Shown one piece after another: positions 49,061 through 61,900 of a stretch of DNA of 64,000 bases; the first letter of the stretch is position 1; the number at the start of each line of letters is the position of its first letter. The position numbers and the translations under genes are program-made. The DNA comes from Nymphaea colorata (Eukaryota; Streptophyta; Magnoliopsida; Nymphaeales; Nymphaeaceae): positions 19,774,848-19,838,847 of the forward strand of contig NC_045141.1 in the NCBI RefSeq assembly GCF_008831285.2, in the 5' to 3' direction. The notes under the pieces are model-generated. The model saw only the letters and a program-made list of their open reading frames with translations, did not search any database and was not told where the DNA came from.

Positions 49061-49618
49061 TTCTAATTCAATTTCTTTCATTTCTCCGAAGGAGTTGCGA
49101 CAAACGTCCTTCCATTTTTCCTCTACATCTTTCGCAAAACCCTTCTTCACTCTTCGTATCATCGTATGGGAATAAATTGTGTGAATTATTCCAGTTGGGG
49201 GGCCAAAGTTTTCAGTATAATTCTAAAACCATCGATGCTCAGCTTTTGCCCTCTGTCCTTTGCTATCATGGCTCCTTACACTTTTGTTTCGGTAAAAATC
49301 GCACAGGCTTTTCAAGTTAAATGTGAGACAGAAGAAACAAATAATAAAATTTCAGATGTTCCTAAAGTGACGGACTTTCAACTGGGATTTTTCCTTGACG
49401 ATTATCAGTAAACTGAGAAGCTTGTTTGTTAGCTATAACAAGGAAGCTCGTTTCTGGAAGTGTGACAGAAGATGAGGTGTTAAATGAATCTTCCCCTAAA
49501 CGTACCGGTAAGTGAAGGAAAACAAGCAAAGCCACCAAAGCGCAGCGAAAGGCCTTTTCCGTCGTTTCTGTTTCCGTCCCCCATTTCCTCCCTCCCCCGC
49601 CTAATCAAGGGCACCGCC

Positions 49619-49657
49619 TCTCTCTCTCTCTCTCTCTCTCTCGCTCTCTCTCTCTCT
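49619..49657. repeat. (TC)n microsatellite in the unit A leader/promoter
   Basis: A TC run with one CG interruption, about 470 bp before the unit A start codon. The same site in unit B has only a few units (GCGCCTCTCCGGGAG at about 58514). Confidence 0.85.
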
Positions 49658-50122
49658 GTGGGAGCTTCAGATTACATCTATTCCCTTTTTCTGGTATTGT
49701 CCGTGCTCGATCTCTTTGCCCCTTTCTTTTCATAAGTCCATTCGCAGTTTCTACGGTTTCCCCTCCTCGAATTTAGTTGATTTTCTGTAAATCTAGCTGC
49801 TGGGCAGCATTTATTTTGAGGAAAAGGAGGGGTTATGGTAAAATTTGCGTTCCTGATTCTTTTTAGTGATGAAAAGTTTCAATCTCAACGAGCTTTTGGA
49901 GCTTCCGAATGTTGGTGGTGCTTTTCTTGATTTCTTTTTCATCTTTTTCCTGTTGGTGGCGGGCTTGCCCCCAAAATCTCTCTCTCTCTCCAGCCTTTCA
50001 TTCTTGATATGATTTTGCTGTTTCTGGTTTCCTATTCCAATCAATCCCTGCTGTCTCTCTTTTACAGATTATGTTTTCTTCAGTGTGATTACTGGAGGCG
50101 AGGTTTGTATATATGTTGTCTT

Positions 50123-53100
50123 ATGGCCCGTAAAAAGCGGCTCCTGCAAATGACATCTTCCAGCGCCATAGCTCCCGTCACAGAGCCCCGCGACCAGGGC
50201 AGAGTTACTAGGTCACGATCCCGCGCCAATGCTGCAGATGTGCATACCGAGCCATGCTCTTTGCCCGACATCTTCAAACCTAGGAAGAAGGGTCGTGGGG
50301 GGGCAGTCGTTGCTGCTTCGCCATCCCCAAGTGCGAAAGGAACTGAGGAAGGTAAGAAATAGAAGGTCATTTAAGAAATTAAAATGTTGCTGCACCCAAG
50401 TTCGTTCCGGGGTCACTGGTACGCAGAACTCATGCTGTAACTGCTATTTCCCTGTCAGATGGTGAGCAGTCTTGTGGTCCAACTGAGGAAGAAGCTGGTG
50501 GTGATGACGATAATGGTGCTATTGTGGTGGCGGATGATCCTAGCGATCGCGATGTTGTTGTGATGGCGGATGATCATGGCGACTATAATGTTACGAGCAA
50601 CACCACCTGTGATGGCAATAACAGTAACCCTTGTGGGGGCAAGGATAATGTCGGAACTTCCTTGACCGGTCCCGGCGCCTCACAAGAATCTTTAGAAACG
50701 ATTCAAACGGTAACGCCTTGGTTTCTTCTCTGTCTAGCATCGGAGCGAATAGGCACTTAGTGGCATTTTGATGCTCTGGACCATGTCAATGAATAAAAAT
50801 GCAACGCAAAATATGATTATTTTCTTTATCTGCATTTACGTCTGCCGTGAACTGTTCAGTTTGGGTTCTAATGATAGGCGAATCACCTCTATTATTAGAC
50901 CTGGGCCCCTGGAGTCCAGCTAGATGGAGTACTGCTGACCGCCTACAAAAGAAACCCACCTCCTATGGTTTTTCTGCCGCAGTGCTTCATTGTTGAGTGA
51001 GATAAACAAGTGTTTTCTGGTCATTGCTTCCAATTGCTGGCTACTGCAAGGATCATGCCAACGAGGGACTGTCTACCCTCTTCAATCCACCCTTTGCTTT
51101 CTATTTTTACCGCCATCAACGTGTCTTTATCATTTTGCTTGAATGATTTGAACAAAGATCGAAAGAAATGGTCAGTGTTTTTTATTACTACACGCTTTGA
51201 TTGGCAAATAGTGCTTATTCTTAGGTTCTTGTTCTTTGATCACACAAATATAAGGTGAATGACGTTAATATCTTAAAATGCTTGGAATGAAGGTGTTGGT
51301 TCATCATTTGTTGGTTCATTCTCGATAGCAGACTATAGTTTTCTGATTCGGCTCTGCTTTATCTTCATTGGAAGTCCTTGTTCATGGTTGTTTCGGTTGT
51401 TTGCTATTTGTGGTATTGCTTATAAGTTATAACCTAAAAGCTGAAGCTATGTGTTAAAATAGGCAGTCTAACAAAGCTCAGCTAGACAGTACGACTGAAA
51501 AATAAATTGTGTTTCGTGTACTTCTCCTCTGTTTTTATTTCTTTTCTTTTTTTCTTAATCATCTACTTCTTGCCTATTGGATCTTCCTCCTGCACTCTTT
51601 GTAGGCATCATTCTCAAGATTATTAGTTAGAAGACATGTTTTTTCCTCATCTTTTATTACATCTTGTAATTGAATTAAGGGCCTGTCACTGTAACTTATA
51701 AATTCAATTACCATTAGCCAAAGCTCTTCTCACATGCCAACTTCTCATGTGTTCTTTCTCTGTAACCATAGGTAGTTAATCATGAAGGATGTGTATGACA
51801 AAAAGTGTGCCTCCTTGGTCATCTTAGATTTGTGCTACTTTATTGAGTTGTAGATACGGGAGGATAATTCTTGCTTTACTAAAAAGGAGGAGGGGATGAT
51901 GTAAGAATAATTTTCATTTCTTTACTCTTTCTTGCTTGCTATTTCATCCAATGATACTACATGAAGACTTGAACATGTAAATGATTTTACATGGTCAGAT
52001 TTCCTTTATTTATTAAAAAATTTTTAGACTTTGAACCCAACAGTTGAGTTTCACAATATTGACACTCAATTGGCTAAGCGGTTATTTTAAGAAGCTGAAA
52101 ATGTCTGCTTAGAGCAACAAACAATTAGAATGATGAATAAACTTTTTTTGACAAAATGTTCTTACTATTTTTAGCTGTCATTGAGGGTGAGTATAATATT
52201 CATATTTTCTAGCTTCCCATGGTAAAATCAAGATCAAGAGAAGGTTTCCGAATCGTGTTTTTTTTTTATTGTAACAAGAGTGGATGTTCTTCTTAATTGT
52301 CTTTCCTATTTCATTTTTTGTCTGAAAATATGAAAGTCTTCGTCTTTCTTTTAATAATATATCAATTTACTATTATTAGCGAACTTTATGGGTTATGTTT
52401 GTGCACTTACCAAAAGCAGTCATCATTGGATATTTTGCCCTGAGAATTGTATTCACGCCTAATCGCCCATAGAAATGTGATTTGAGTAAGTTGATTGACT
52501 AGGAGCCATTTCATATTTTTGAAACAAGAGAATGGCTTTTGAGCCCTTCCATTAACCTACTTCTGCCATGTACTCTGATGAATCATTAACAGTTAAGTTG
52601 TGTCTGTCTTCTCCATTCATACACAGTGGGCAGTCTGAGCTCCAACGTTTAAGGCATGGTTTCCAAATTAGACAGAACAGGTGTTTCAGGAGTGGTTTTT
52701 TTCAGATATCAACTGTTGTTTGGTGTTAAATATACAAAAGGAAAGCACGTGAATTTAAAAAAGAGAAGATTTTTGGTGATTGATTTTCATTTCTGCCAAT
52801 GTTGTAAAAAGCGTATCGTAAGGCGTATCGGTCGGGCTTTAAGATACGCCGTATCGTAACGTATCGTAACGTATCGTAACCGTATCGTAAATTTTTAAAA
52901 AATAATAATAATAAATCAGAAAAAATTTAAAAAAAAATCAAAAAATTCATAAAAAATCAGAAAAAATTAAAAATAATAAATTCTTCATAGAAAACATGGT
53001 TTAGTCTTTTAGATAATGATAGACTTATTATTTTGCTAAATGCTATAAACTTACACGTTCACGGTTCATCATTCATACTTCATAGACATCAAAATTCATA

Positions 53101-56031
53101 ACAATATCATTCTTTTTCATCTTTATCTTCATGGTTTAAAAAAAAACCATTTCCTCTCAATGGGAATCAGCCACCCATGCACAAATCCATGGTTTAATAG
53201 ATGATTTCACGGTGACAATCGATGATTTCACAATGGAAATCGATGATTTCACAATGGAAATCAATGATTTCCCTCTAAAACGGTACAATCTATAGATTAG
53301 AAATGAGGAAGGGGTGGGTTTTTATAAAAAAAACTCGAAAAAATGGGGTTCAAGTCTCCTTTTTAGAAATCAGCCCGTATCGTACGATACGGGCTGTATC
53401 GCACCGTATCGCACGTATCGTACGATACATGTACGATACACCCCCATTTGCGATACAGGGGGTGTATCGTATCGTATTTTGCAAACGATACGATACGTAT
53501 CGTACGATACGGCCCCGTATCGTACGATACATACAACACTGATTTCTGCAGTTCATCCTTGATTTAATTGGACGATGCATAGATGGTTCCTTGAAGAATG
53601 ACCATAGAGATTGTATCCATAACCTTCTAAAATCAATAAGGAGCTGTAAAAGATGAAAAAAATGCAAAACATAAAATTGGCCACCTCCATACATATTGGA
53701 TGCATCATATCCTGCCATCTAGAAATTCTGAAGTATGGATAGCTGTCCAGCACATCACGGTTGTCTGTGCAACTTTTTTACTGCAAATCTAACAATATGA
53801 ATGTAATTTACATGCTCAAAAATCTTTGAAGAAAAAGATTATGCATTCTTGATACATAGTTTGGATAAACTGTAACGGCTTAAAAACCAAGGGTGTGAAT
53901 TTTTAACATATAAAACCTGGTTTATACTTTATAATGAAAAGGATGGCTTCCTTAATTACCATGTTCTTGGACATATATTCAAATATCCATTTATATCGTT
54001 AAATTTATCTTAACATACTCATTTATTATACACATATAGACAGACATAATCAGGAATGTTTCTCTGATTCTACAGCACTGGTTTTCTTGTCCCTTGGCTT
54101 GATAACACTTTTTTCATAGTCTTTGCATCTTTTAGTGCTCTTATCTCCACTTGAAAGTGTCGGTCTAGATTCATGATTGAGTAGCCCTTTGGCAGACTTT
54201 GCAGGAGGTGGCTAATGTCATGTCTGCTATCACTACCTTATTGGAAGAAGTTCAACCTACATCCCACTCATCTCCGATGGAGGCACTCTCTTCACCCAGC
54301 AGCTTGCAGGAATATTCTAAAGGTTTAGTTAGAACTTCCAATTTTATCGGATATCTCTGAAGAGACCAGGTTTAGTTATAACTGTATTATCATGCCTCTG
54401 ATGTGTATTTCCCTTGTTTATGTTCTGAGTTTCATTTTTTCTTTTAAAAGATTCTGCTGATCATTCACGAAGAAAACGAGGCCCTACTCGAGCTTTGGAT
54501 GTACTTTTGCTGCCAAAGGGTGAAAAAATTAAAGTTATGAACAATGAGCTTGGGCAGGCAATTGGGAACAATGCAAACAAACTCTCAAGTTTCATGGGCA
54601 CAATAGCCCGTAATGGATGTATTGCACCTCTTACTTACAAAGATTGGAGAATGATGCCACAAATATACAAGGATAAAATGTGGAACTGTATTCTGGTATG
54701 TGAATTCTTATTTTTTGTTTTAAACTTTCTTTTTTTCTTGTGAACGTATGCAAATATGCATCATCAGGAGTCTAAAACATGCAGGAAAAATTTGACATCG
54801 ACAAATGTATGAGGCGTTGGGTCATGATGTCTTTGTCAACAAAGTGGAAAAAATGGAAGTCTAGTCTTAAGAAGGAGCACTATGATGCCCACGAAACTGA
54901 TGAGGAGCGCCTAGAAGACTGTGATGAACGGGTTTTGCCAGACCAATGGACAGAACTTGTGCGCTTTTGGAGCTCTGAGGAGGGAACAGTATGTACTATG
55001 TAGTGAGATTCTGGGAATACTGGTCTGAACTATTAGATTTTTGTTTAATATCTCACATGCTCAAGTTTATGCTTTGTGTTTGATTCATGTAGAAATTGTG
55101 TGAAAGAAACAAAGCTAATCGGGAAAAATTAACTTGCATTCATACAATGGGTACAAAGAGCTTTGCACGTTTACGTGAAGAGGAGGTAAACTATCTCATT
55201 TTAATTTACCGTGCATGTTATGTTATTTCTTGAAGTTAAATTGTCTAAACAAAACTATTTCCACCCTTTGTTTAATGAGGGCAGAAAGCTCGGACATCAG
55301 ATGGGTTAGAGCCTAGTAGAGTCGAGTTCTTCATAAAGACCCATCAGAAGAAGAGTGGTCAACCGGTGGATGATAAAGCAAGTAAAATAATTGTAAGTTC
55401 TTACACTACGTGAGATTGTTGATTCCCGTTTGCTAGTCATGAATTGAGTTTGGTGCAGTTATTAGCTAAAACTTGTGTTCCTGTGCAGGCAGAGTTCAAC
55501 AGACTGTTGTCTGAACTTCCAGAGGAATCACAAGACAAGACAACTAAAGATAATATTTTTGCTCAAGTCATGGGAAGAGATCAACATGGGCGTGTGCGAA
55601 CATATGGGCTGGGTCCTGTCCCATCTGATTTTTATGGTCCAAACTCAAGCCATGCTGAATCGACTGCAAGATCTGAAAGGAGAGCAGCAGTCACAGAACA
55701 AAAGATAAGTGATCTGAAAAAACGGATTGAAGAAATGCAGCAAGAGAACCAGAATTTGCAGGAAGAGAACCAGCAGTTACGCCAAGAGAAAGAAAAAACA
55801 AAACAAGCGGAAGAAAGAAGTACTTTAGAAAAGCAGTTGGAAGAGATGTGGCAAGAAAGCGTACAGTTGCTGCTTGGCAATGATAAATTGAAAGAGGCAG
55901 AACAAAAGATAAGTAATCTACAAAGGCAGATGGAAGAAACATTGCAAGAAAACCAACAGTTGCGGCAGGAGAATGAAAAGATGACAAAACAGATAAAGAA
56001 GATGATGGATATCTTGACGAATGTCCTGTAA
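50123..56031 (+). CDS. Plant Ptta/En/Spm transposase-family (Transposase_24-like) protein, unit A
   Basis: Exons 50123-50351, 50459-50709, 54205-54322, 54451-54695, 54785-54988, 55093-55185, 55285-55392 and 55489-56031 give 596 aa with every junction in phase. Layout: a basic N-terminus (MARKKR, RSRSRA), an acidic linker (about 85-130, DDDNGAIVVADD), a basic patch SRRKRGPTRALDVLLLPKG (about 205-223), the conserved core NELGQAIG, KLSSFMGTIARNG, PLTYKDWRMMP, FDIDKCMRRWVMMSL, VLPDQWTELVRFWSSEEG, NKANRE, GTKSFARLREEE and DQHGRVRTYGLGPVPSDF (to about 465), then a C-terminal coiled coil (about 484-590) with two EQKIS(D/N)L repeats. The core is that of plant Ptta/En/Spm proteins, related to the DNA-binding TNP-type proteins of CACTA elements. 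There is no DDE catalytic domain, no CACTA termini and many introns, so a host-resident, possibly domesticated DNA-binding protein is likely. Confidence 0.85.
50710..54204 (+). other. Large intron 2 of the unit A Ptta gene
   Basis: 3.5-kb intron between the acidic exon and the EVANVMSAIT exon. It is AT-rich and matches the 3.0-kb intron of unit B over most of its length, apart from the hAT-like insertion. No other gene is seen inside it. Confidence 0.7.
52797..53541. mobile_element. Non-autonomous hAT-like element, 745 bp, with 8-bp target duplication
   Basis: The element starts CAATGTTGTAAAAAGCG and ends ATACAACACTG, so its ends are CA(A/G)TGTTGT inverted repeats. It is flanked by ATTTCTGC on both sides (52789-52796 and 53542-53549), an 8-bp target duplication as made by hAT transposases. 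Both ends are packed with variants of CGTATCGTAC/GTACGATACG, including GTATCGTACGATAC palindromes. The centre is AT-rich, with a repeated GATGATTTCACAATGGAAAT step at about 53208-53262. No transposase is encoded. The matching place in unit B (about 62301-62312, TTCAGTTCTGTAATTC) is empty. Confidence 0.85.
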
Positions 56032-56159
56032 GAGTAAGACGGTCCTTGTATTGAAAAGTGGAATTGCTACATATGTGCAAATGTGGAGTCAAATTACCAA
56101 GCGTAGTTGTCTAGACGGGAACTGTTTCAGTTACTGAAGGCATTGCCAGCCAAACATTG

Positions 56160-56344
56160 CTATATATATATATACAATTGAACGGTGCCCGCTAAAATAG
56201 TATTAATTTTCTGTTCATCACATTTATGATTTCTTACGAGAAAAAGTGAGTTAGGGACATTGGGGGTACTATTTTGGTGGGCATGACTCTCCCCATATGT
56301 TTATATGTATGCAGTATATATCTGTCTAGCCAAAAACATAGAAC
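56160..56344. other. Spacer with (TA)n after the unit A gene
   Basis: 3' flank of the Ptta gene with a short TA run at about 56161-56175. Nothing else is seen. Confidence 0.4.
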
Positions 56345-56932
56345 AGCATGAACTCATGGTTCTCATGTTTAGTCCCCAATAGCCTCCACAGCCACCTCTT
56401 TCTCATCTCCAAAGTCGTCAACTCTGATGTTCAGGTTGGCCTCCAAAGCCTGCTTGGGGACACCTGCTTCTGGTATTTGATCTCAAGGCTTGCATTGGAT
56501 TGTCTTGCATGGGCGCAGGAAAGTATTCACGCAGACGCCATCAAAATTTGCTTAGACGGATATGCGATGCACCTCCTAACTTAGTTGGCATGTACTGCGG
56601 GCTTCGCTGACTGGATGATGCTCGCGAATTGTTTGACGGGATGCCTAAAAGAAATGTCTTGTACGGTGTTCTGGTGAAAGGGTATGTATAAGTCTTCCAG
56701 GGGAAGAGAGGCTATGCAGCTCTTTGATCAGATTCCGGTAGATGGTGTGAAAGTAGAGCCTGTTCTTGTAATTGGCTTGCTCCAGGCTTGTGTCTTGCTC
56801 TGTGCTAATAGTGAAGTAAGAATGAGGTTCATGTACTCCAACCTGCTTTTGAATACTTGCCCGTTGATACGTGTGCCAAATGGTGGTTGGTCGCATTTCA
56901 TGTTTTTGATCAAATTCAACACAGGGATGTTG
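56345..56932 (+). pseudogene. PPR protein pseudogene fragment
   Basis: Frameshifted fragments read as a PLS-type pentatricopeptide repeat protein: LDCLAWAQE, HADAIKICLDGYA, CGFAD, DARELFDGMPKRNVL (in a shifted frame), LVKGY, then GREAMQLFDQIPVDGVKVEP and LLQACVLLC. Stops and frame changes occur at several places and there is no start or C-terminal domain. It ends where unit B begins, so it marks the unit boundary. Intact PPR proteins bind organellar RNA; this one cannot be functional. Confidence 0.65.
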
Positions 56933-58116
56933 TTGCTACTTGCTATGATGATGATGCAAATGTAGCTAACTCTGTAACCCGACCCGTGTAGGCCCATGGT
57001 CATGTTGTAGTACGGTAGTACCCCTTATGGATGATCTATACTTTGTTACATACCGCTTTGGTTGGATGACGATCCCTTGGTTCTTGTTCGTTTTCATCTT
57101 TACCTAAAGTTGGATTAGCAGATGCAACAGATGACCGATCATTTGGTTGTATGCTTCTGGTTTCCGAAAGGCATCGTATTACTGCTGAGTTATGGAAATG
57201 GCGTCTACGCTTGTGCTTGTCTGATCCTTGTATGTTAGTATATTTGTTAGATCAATCTTCCTCTTCTAGTCATGCTTCTTCCATTTCCTTCACTAGTCTG
57301 TGTAAACAAGACCTGCTACTTGCATGAAACAAAACTATTTTCCCGTCGTTTCCAGTAGAGATGCTACTTGCATTTGTTCCGACATTCATCGGCAGTGATC
57401 CCATAACCAGAACCAACCAGCCATTTTTGGTTCAGCAAATTGGTGAGACGTTGATTCAAATATCGGATTCCTGCATGTGGTTGCCGTTGATCTTCCCGGT
57501 GATAGCATGAATTAAATATGGCATCCAATTGTTGGAACTTTCCTATTCATCTGTCCGTGTTCTATCTGGATGGATCTGATGGTCTGCATGACTTCGCCAT
57601 GCAACTCTGCAGTGGGAGTGGAGTCCTTCCAAGGCTGATTAGCTTGGAGTGTGATTTAAGTTCTGCTCGTGGATTTAGACATCCGATGTGTTGTACAACG
57701 AGTGGCACACGCATAAATTATTGGTGCATGAAAATTATAAAATGTAGAAATGATAGCTAATCTCTATCAACAGTTCTATAACTCTGATTTATCAAATAGA
57801 TTCCGCAAGAACAAGAGGGAGGACGGGAAGAGGGAGGCGGGGGCGGGAAGGAGCTTCTAATTTCAATTTCATTTCATTTCTCCGAGGAGTTTCATCTTCT
57901 TCTACATCTTTGGACAAATCCTTCCTGCCTCTTCGTGTGAGAATAAATTTAAGATATATTCCATTTGGGAAGCCAAAGTTTTGAGTATAATTTCAAAACC
58001 ATCGTCACTCATCTAGTCAGCTGTCGGTATCTGTGCTTTCGTATCGTGACTCCTTTTACCAGACTAAAGAGTTAGTTGCACAATAAACTAAAGAGTAAGG
58101 GAAGAAAAACTCTTGG

Positions 58117-58292
58117 GGTTGTTTGGTAAACGGAATATTTCATGAATGTTTCATGCGTTTGTTCTAAAAATTATGTAAATTTATGGACATACAATTTTAG
58201 TATTTTATGAATATGCTCCAATCCTCTATTTATTTAAAGTAGATTCATTAAAGTGACACTTATAAAGTATTTCAAACGTCAAACGGCCCTTT
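58117..58292. repeat. MITE-like element private to unit B
   Basis: Bounded by GGGGTTGTTTGGTAAACGG and CGTCAAACGGCCCTTT, with an AT-rich core containing ATGAATGTTTCATG. The matching part of unit A (about 49400-49450) has no such stretch. The ends resemble those of the segment at 29755-29905. Confidence 0.4.
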
Positions 58293-58973
58293 AAAATACA
58301 TAGGTTCAGGCCCAAACAAATGTCAGTAAAGGTTGATTTCTTACAAAGAAGCTCGTTTTCGGAATTACGACAAAAGATGAGGACTTAAATGAATCTTTCT
58401 TTAAAACGTACGGGTAACTGAAGGAAATGAAGCCGAAGTCACCAAAGCGCAGCGAAAACCCTTTTCCGTCGTTTCTGCCCCCGTTTCCTCCCTCCCCCGC
58501 CTAACCAAAGCCAGCGCCTCTCCGGGAGCTGCAGATTACATATATATTTCTTTTATCTGGTATCGTATGTGATCGATCTCTTTCCCCCTTCCTTTTTCAC
58601 AAGCCCCCTCGTGGTTTCTACGCTTTCCTCTCCTTCTTCTGTAAATCTAGCTGCTGGGCAGCATTTATTTAGAGGAAAAGAAGTGGTTATGGTAAAATTT
58701 ACGTTCCTGATTCTTTTTGGTGATGAAAAGTTTCAATGTTAATGTGCGTTTGGAGCTTCTGAATGTTGGTGGTGTTTTTCTTGATTTCTTTTTTATCTTT
58801 TTCGTGTTGGTGACGGGTTTGCTCCCAAATCTCTCTCTCGCTCCGCCTTTCATTCTCCACATGATTTGCTGTTTCTCCTTTCCTATTCCAAATCAATCCT
58901 GCTATATTTCTTTTACAGATTATGTTTTCTTCCGTGTGATTACTGAAGGCGACGTTTGTGTATAGGCAGTCTT

Positions 58974-61900
58974 ATGATGGCCCGCAAAAAGCGCCTGATG
59001 CATATAACATCTTCCAGCGCCATAGTTCCCATCGCAGAGCCCGGCGACAAGGGCAGAGTTACTAGGTCCCGATCCCGAGCCAATGCTGCAGATGTGCATA
59101 CTGAAACATGCTCCTTGCCCGACAGCTTCAAACCAAGGAAGAGAGGTCGTGGGGAGGCGGCCGCTGCTGCTTCGCCATCCCCAAATGCGAAAGGAACTGA
59201 GGAAGGTGAGAGATAGAAGTTCATTTAGATGTTGCTGCTACCAAGTTTGTTCCTGAGACATCGGTACGCATAACTCACGCTGTAACTTCTCTTTCAGGTT
59301 TAGATGGTGAGCAGTCTTTTGGTCGTGGGGAGGCGGCGGCGGCTGCTGTTGCTGCTTCATCATCCCCAAATGCGGAAGGAACTGAGGACGGTAAGAGATG
59401 GGAGATCATTTAAGATGTTGCTGCAACCAAGTTCGTTCCTGAGACATTGGTACGCAGAACTCACGCTGCAACTTCTATTTCAGATATAGATGGTGGGCAG
59501 TCTCATGGTCGAGGGGAGGCGGCTGCTGCTGCTTCTCCATCCCCAAATGCAGAAGGAACTGAGGAAGGTATGAGATAGGTGATTTAAGATGTTGCTGCAA
59601 CCAAGTTCGTTCCCGGGACATTGGTGTGCATAACTCACGCTGTAACTGCTATTTCAGGGTTAGATGGTGAGCAATCTTATGGTCCCATTAAGGAGGAAGC
59701 TCGTGGTGATGACGATCATGGTGCTATTGTCGTGGTGGATGATCCTAGCGATCACGATGTTATTGTGATGGCGGATGATCATGACGACCCTAATGATACG
59801 AGCAACACCACCTCTGGTGGCAATACCAGTAACCGTTGTGGCGGTGAGGATAATACCGGAACTTCCTTGACGGGTTCCGCTGCCTCACAAGAATCTTTAG
59901 AAACGATTCAAACGGTAACGCCTCGGTTTCTTTTCTGTCTAGCATTGGAACGAATAGGCATTTGGCATTTTCCTTTTACGAACCATGTCAATGAGCAAAA
60001 ATGTAATGCAGAATAGGCTTATTTTCCTTGTCTGCACATACCACTGTCATCCTGTTGACTTTGGCTGGTAAACATAGGCGAATCATCTCTAGTGTAAGAC
60101 CTGGAATGCAGCTAGATGGATACTGCCGACCGCCTCCAAAAGAAATCCACCTCCTATGGTTTTTCTGCCGCACTGCTTCTCTATTGTTGAGTTGAGATAC
60201 TAAGTGTTTTCTGGTCATTGCTTCCATTTGCTGGCTACCATAATGATCATGCCAATGCCATCCAGTGCACCCTCCCTCGCTTTTTATAAATGCACAGAAC
60301 ATGAATAGCAAGGAAAGCGAAGGACTGTCTACCTTTCTCAATCCACCCTTCTTTTTTCACCCTCAACAAGTTTTTATCATTTTGTCTTAAATGATTTGAA
60401 GAAGGATTGAAAGAAATTGTAATGTTTTTTTTATTGCTACACACTGTAATTGGCAAATGGTGCTTATTCTTAGTTTGTTCTTCTTTGATCACACAAATCT
60501 ATGGTGAATGGTGTTAATATCTTAAATGCCAGAATGAAAAAACAAATGATGATGTTGGTTCATTCTCGATAACAGACTACAGTTTTCTCATTCAAATGTG
60601 CTTTACCTTCATTGGAAGTCCTTCGATTGTTTGCTATTTGTGGTGTGCTTATCGATTATAATCTAAAAGCTGAAGCTCTATGTTAAAATAGGCAGTCTAA
60701 CAAAGCTTAACTAGACAATACTATAGAAAAATAAATTGTATTTGTTGTACTTCTTTCTTCTTTATATCTTTTCATTTTTCTTAATCACCTGTTATTGCGT
60801 TCCTACTGCAATGTTTCTAGGCATCATTCTCTAGATTATTAATTAGAAGACCTTCTTTTTGTTCATCTTTTTGGCATCGTGTAATTGAATTGAGGGCCTG
60901 TCGTTGTCACTCATAAGTTCAATGGACATCGACTAAAGCTGTTTTCACATGCCAACTTGTCATGTGTTTGCTTTTTCTGTAACCGGAGTAGTTGATCATG
61001 AAGGACGTGTATGGCAAAAAGTGTGCCTCCTTGGCTCATCTTAGGTTTGTTCTATCTTATTGAGCTTTAGATATGGGGGGATTTCTTTCTTTACTAAAAA
61101 GGCGGAGGGCATGATGTAAAAATAATTTTCATTTCTTTAATCTGTCTTGCTTGCAATTTCACCCATTGATACTACATGATGACTGGTGCATCTAAACAGC
61201 TTTGCATGGTCTAATTTCATTTCTTTCTTCATTAAAATTGTTTAAAATTTGAATCCAACACATCTTTCCTGGTCTTTTTTCCTCCTTTGCTTTTCGCAAA
61301 TTGACATTAAGAAAAGTAGGCAAAGCGGTTATTTAAGAAGCTGAAAGTGTCTTCATGGAGCAACAAACCATTAGAATGAGGAATAGACTTTATCCAACAA
61401 AATGTTCCCTTTTTTGTTGGGCATATTTTTAGGCTTTTAGCAGTCATTGAAGGTGAGTATTATATGCATATTTGTGGGTATTAGTAGTTAACATTCTAGC
61501 TTCTCAGGGTAATTTCTAGTTTTCATCAAGATGAAGAAAAGGTTTTGAATCATGTTCTCTTATAACAAGAGGATGTTTCTTCTTAATTGTCTTTTCTATT
61601 TCACTTTTTGTCTGAAAATAGGAAAGTCCTTATGTTTTTTTAATAAGATATGCACTTATTCATTACTATTAATGAACTCTATAGGTTATGTTTTGACACT
61701 TGTCAAAAGTAGTCATCATTGTGTTTGCCCTGAGAATTGTATTCAGGCCCATAGAAATGGAGACTTGAATAAGTTGACTAGGAGTTGTTTCATACTTTTG
61801 GAAACAAGTAAAATAAGAGAATGACTTTTGAACCCTTCCATTAGCATACTTCTACCATGTACTCTGATGAATCACTAAACCGTTCAGTTGTTTTTCCCAC

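Larger units (their letters stand above)
46213..56932 (+). repeat. Tandem segmental duplication, unit A (complete)
   Basis: From about 46213 the sequence parallels 56933 onward in the same order and orientation. Anchors are AACCCGACC...AGGCCCATGG, CTTATGGATGATCTATACTT, TTCTTGTTCGTTTTCATCT, GCACACGCATAAAT, GAGGACGGGAAGAG, CTGCTGGGCAGCATTTATTT, and the gene exons. Unit A ends after the Ptta gene and a PPR relic. Its own insertions, absent from unit B, lie at about 46296-46440, 47160-48899 and 52797-53541. Confidence 0.85.
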
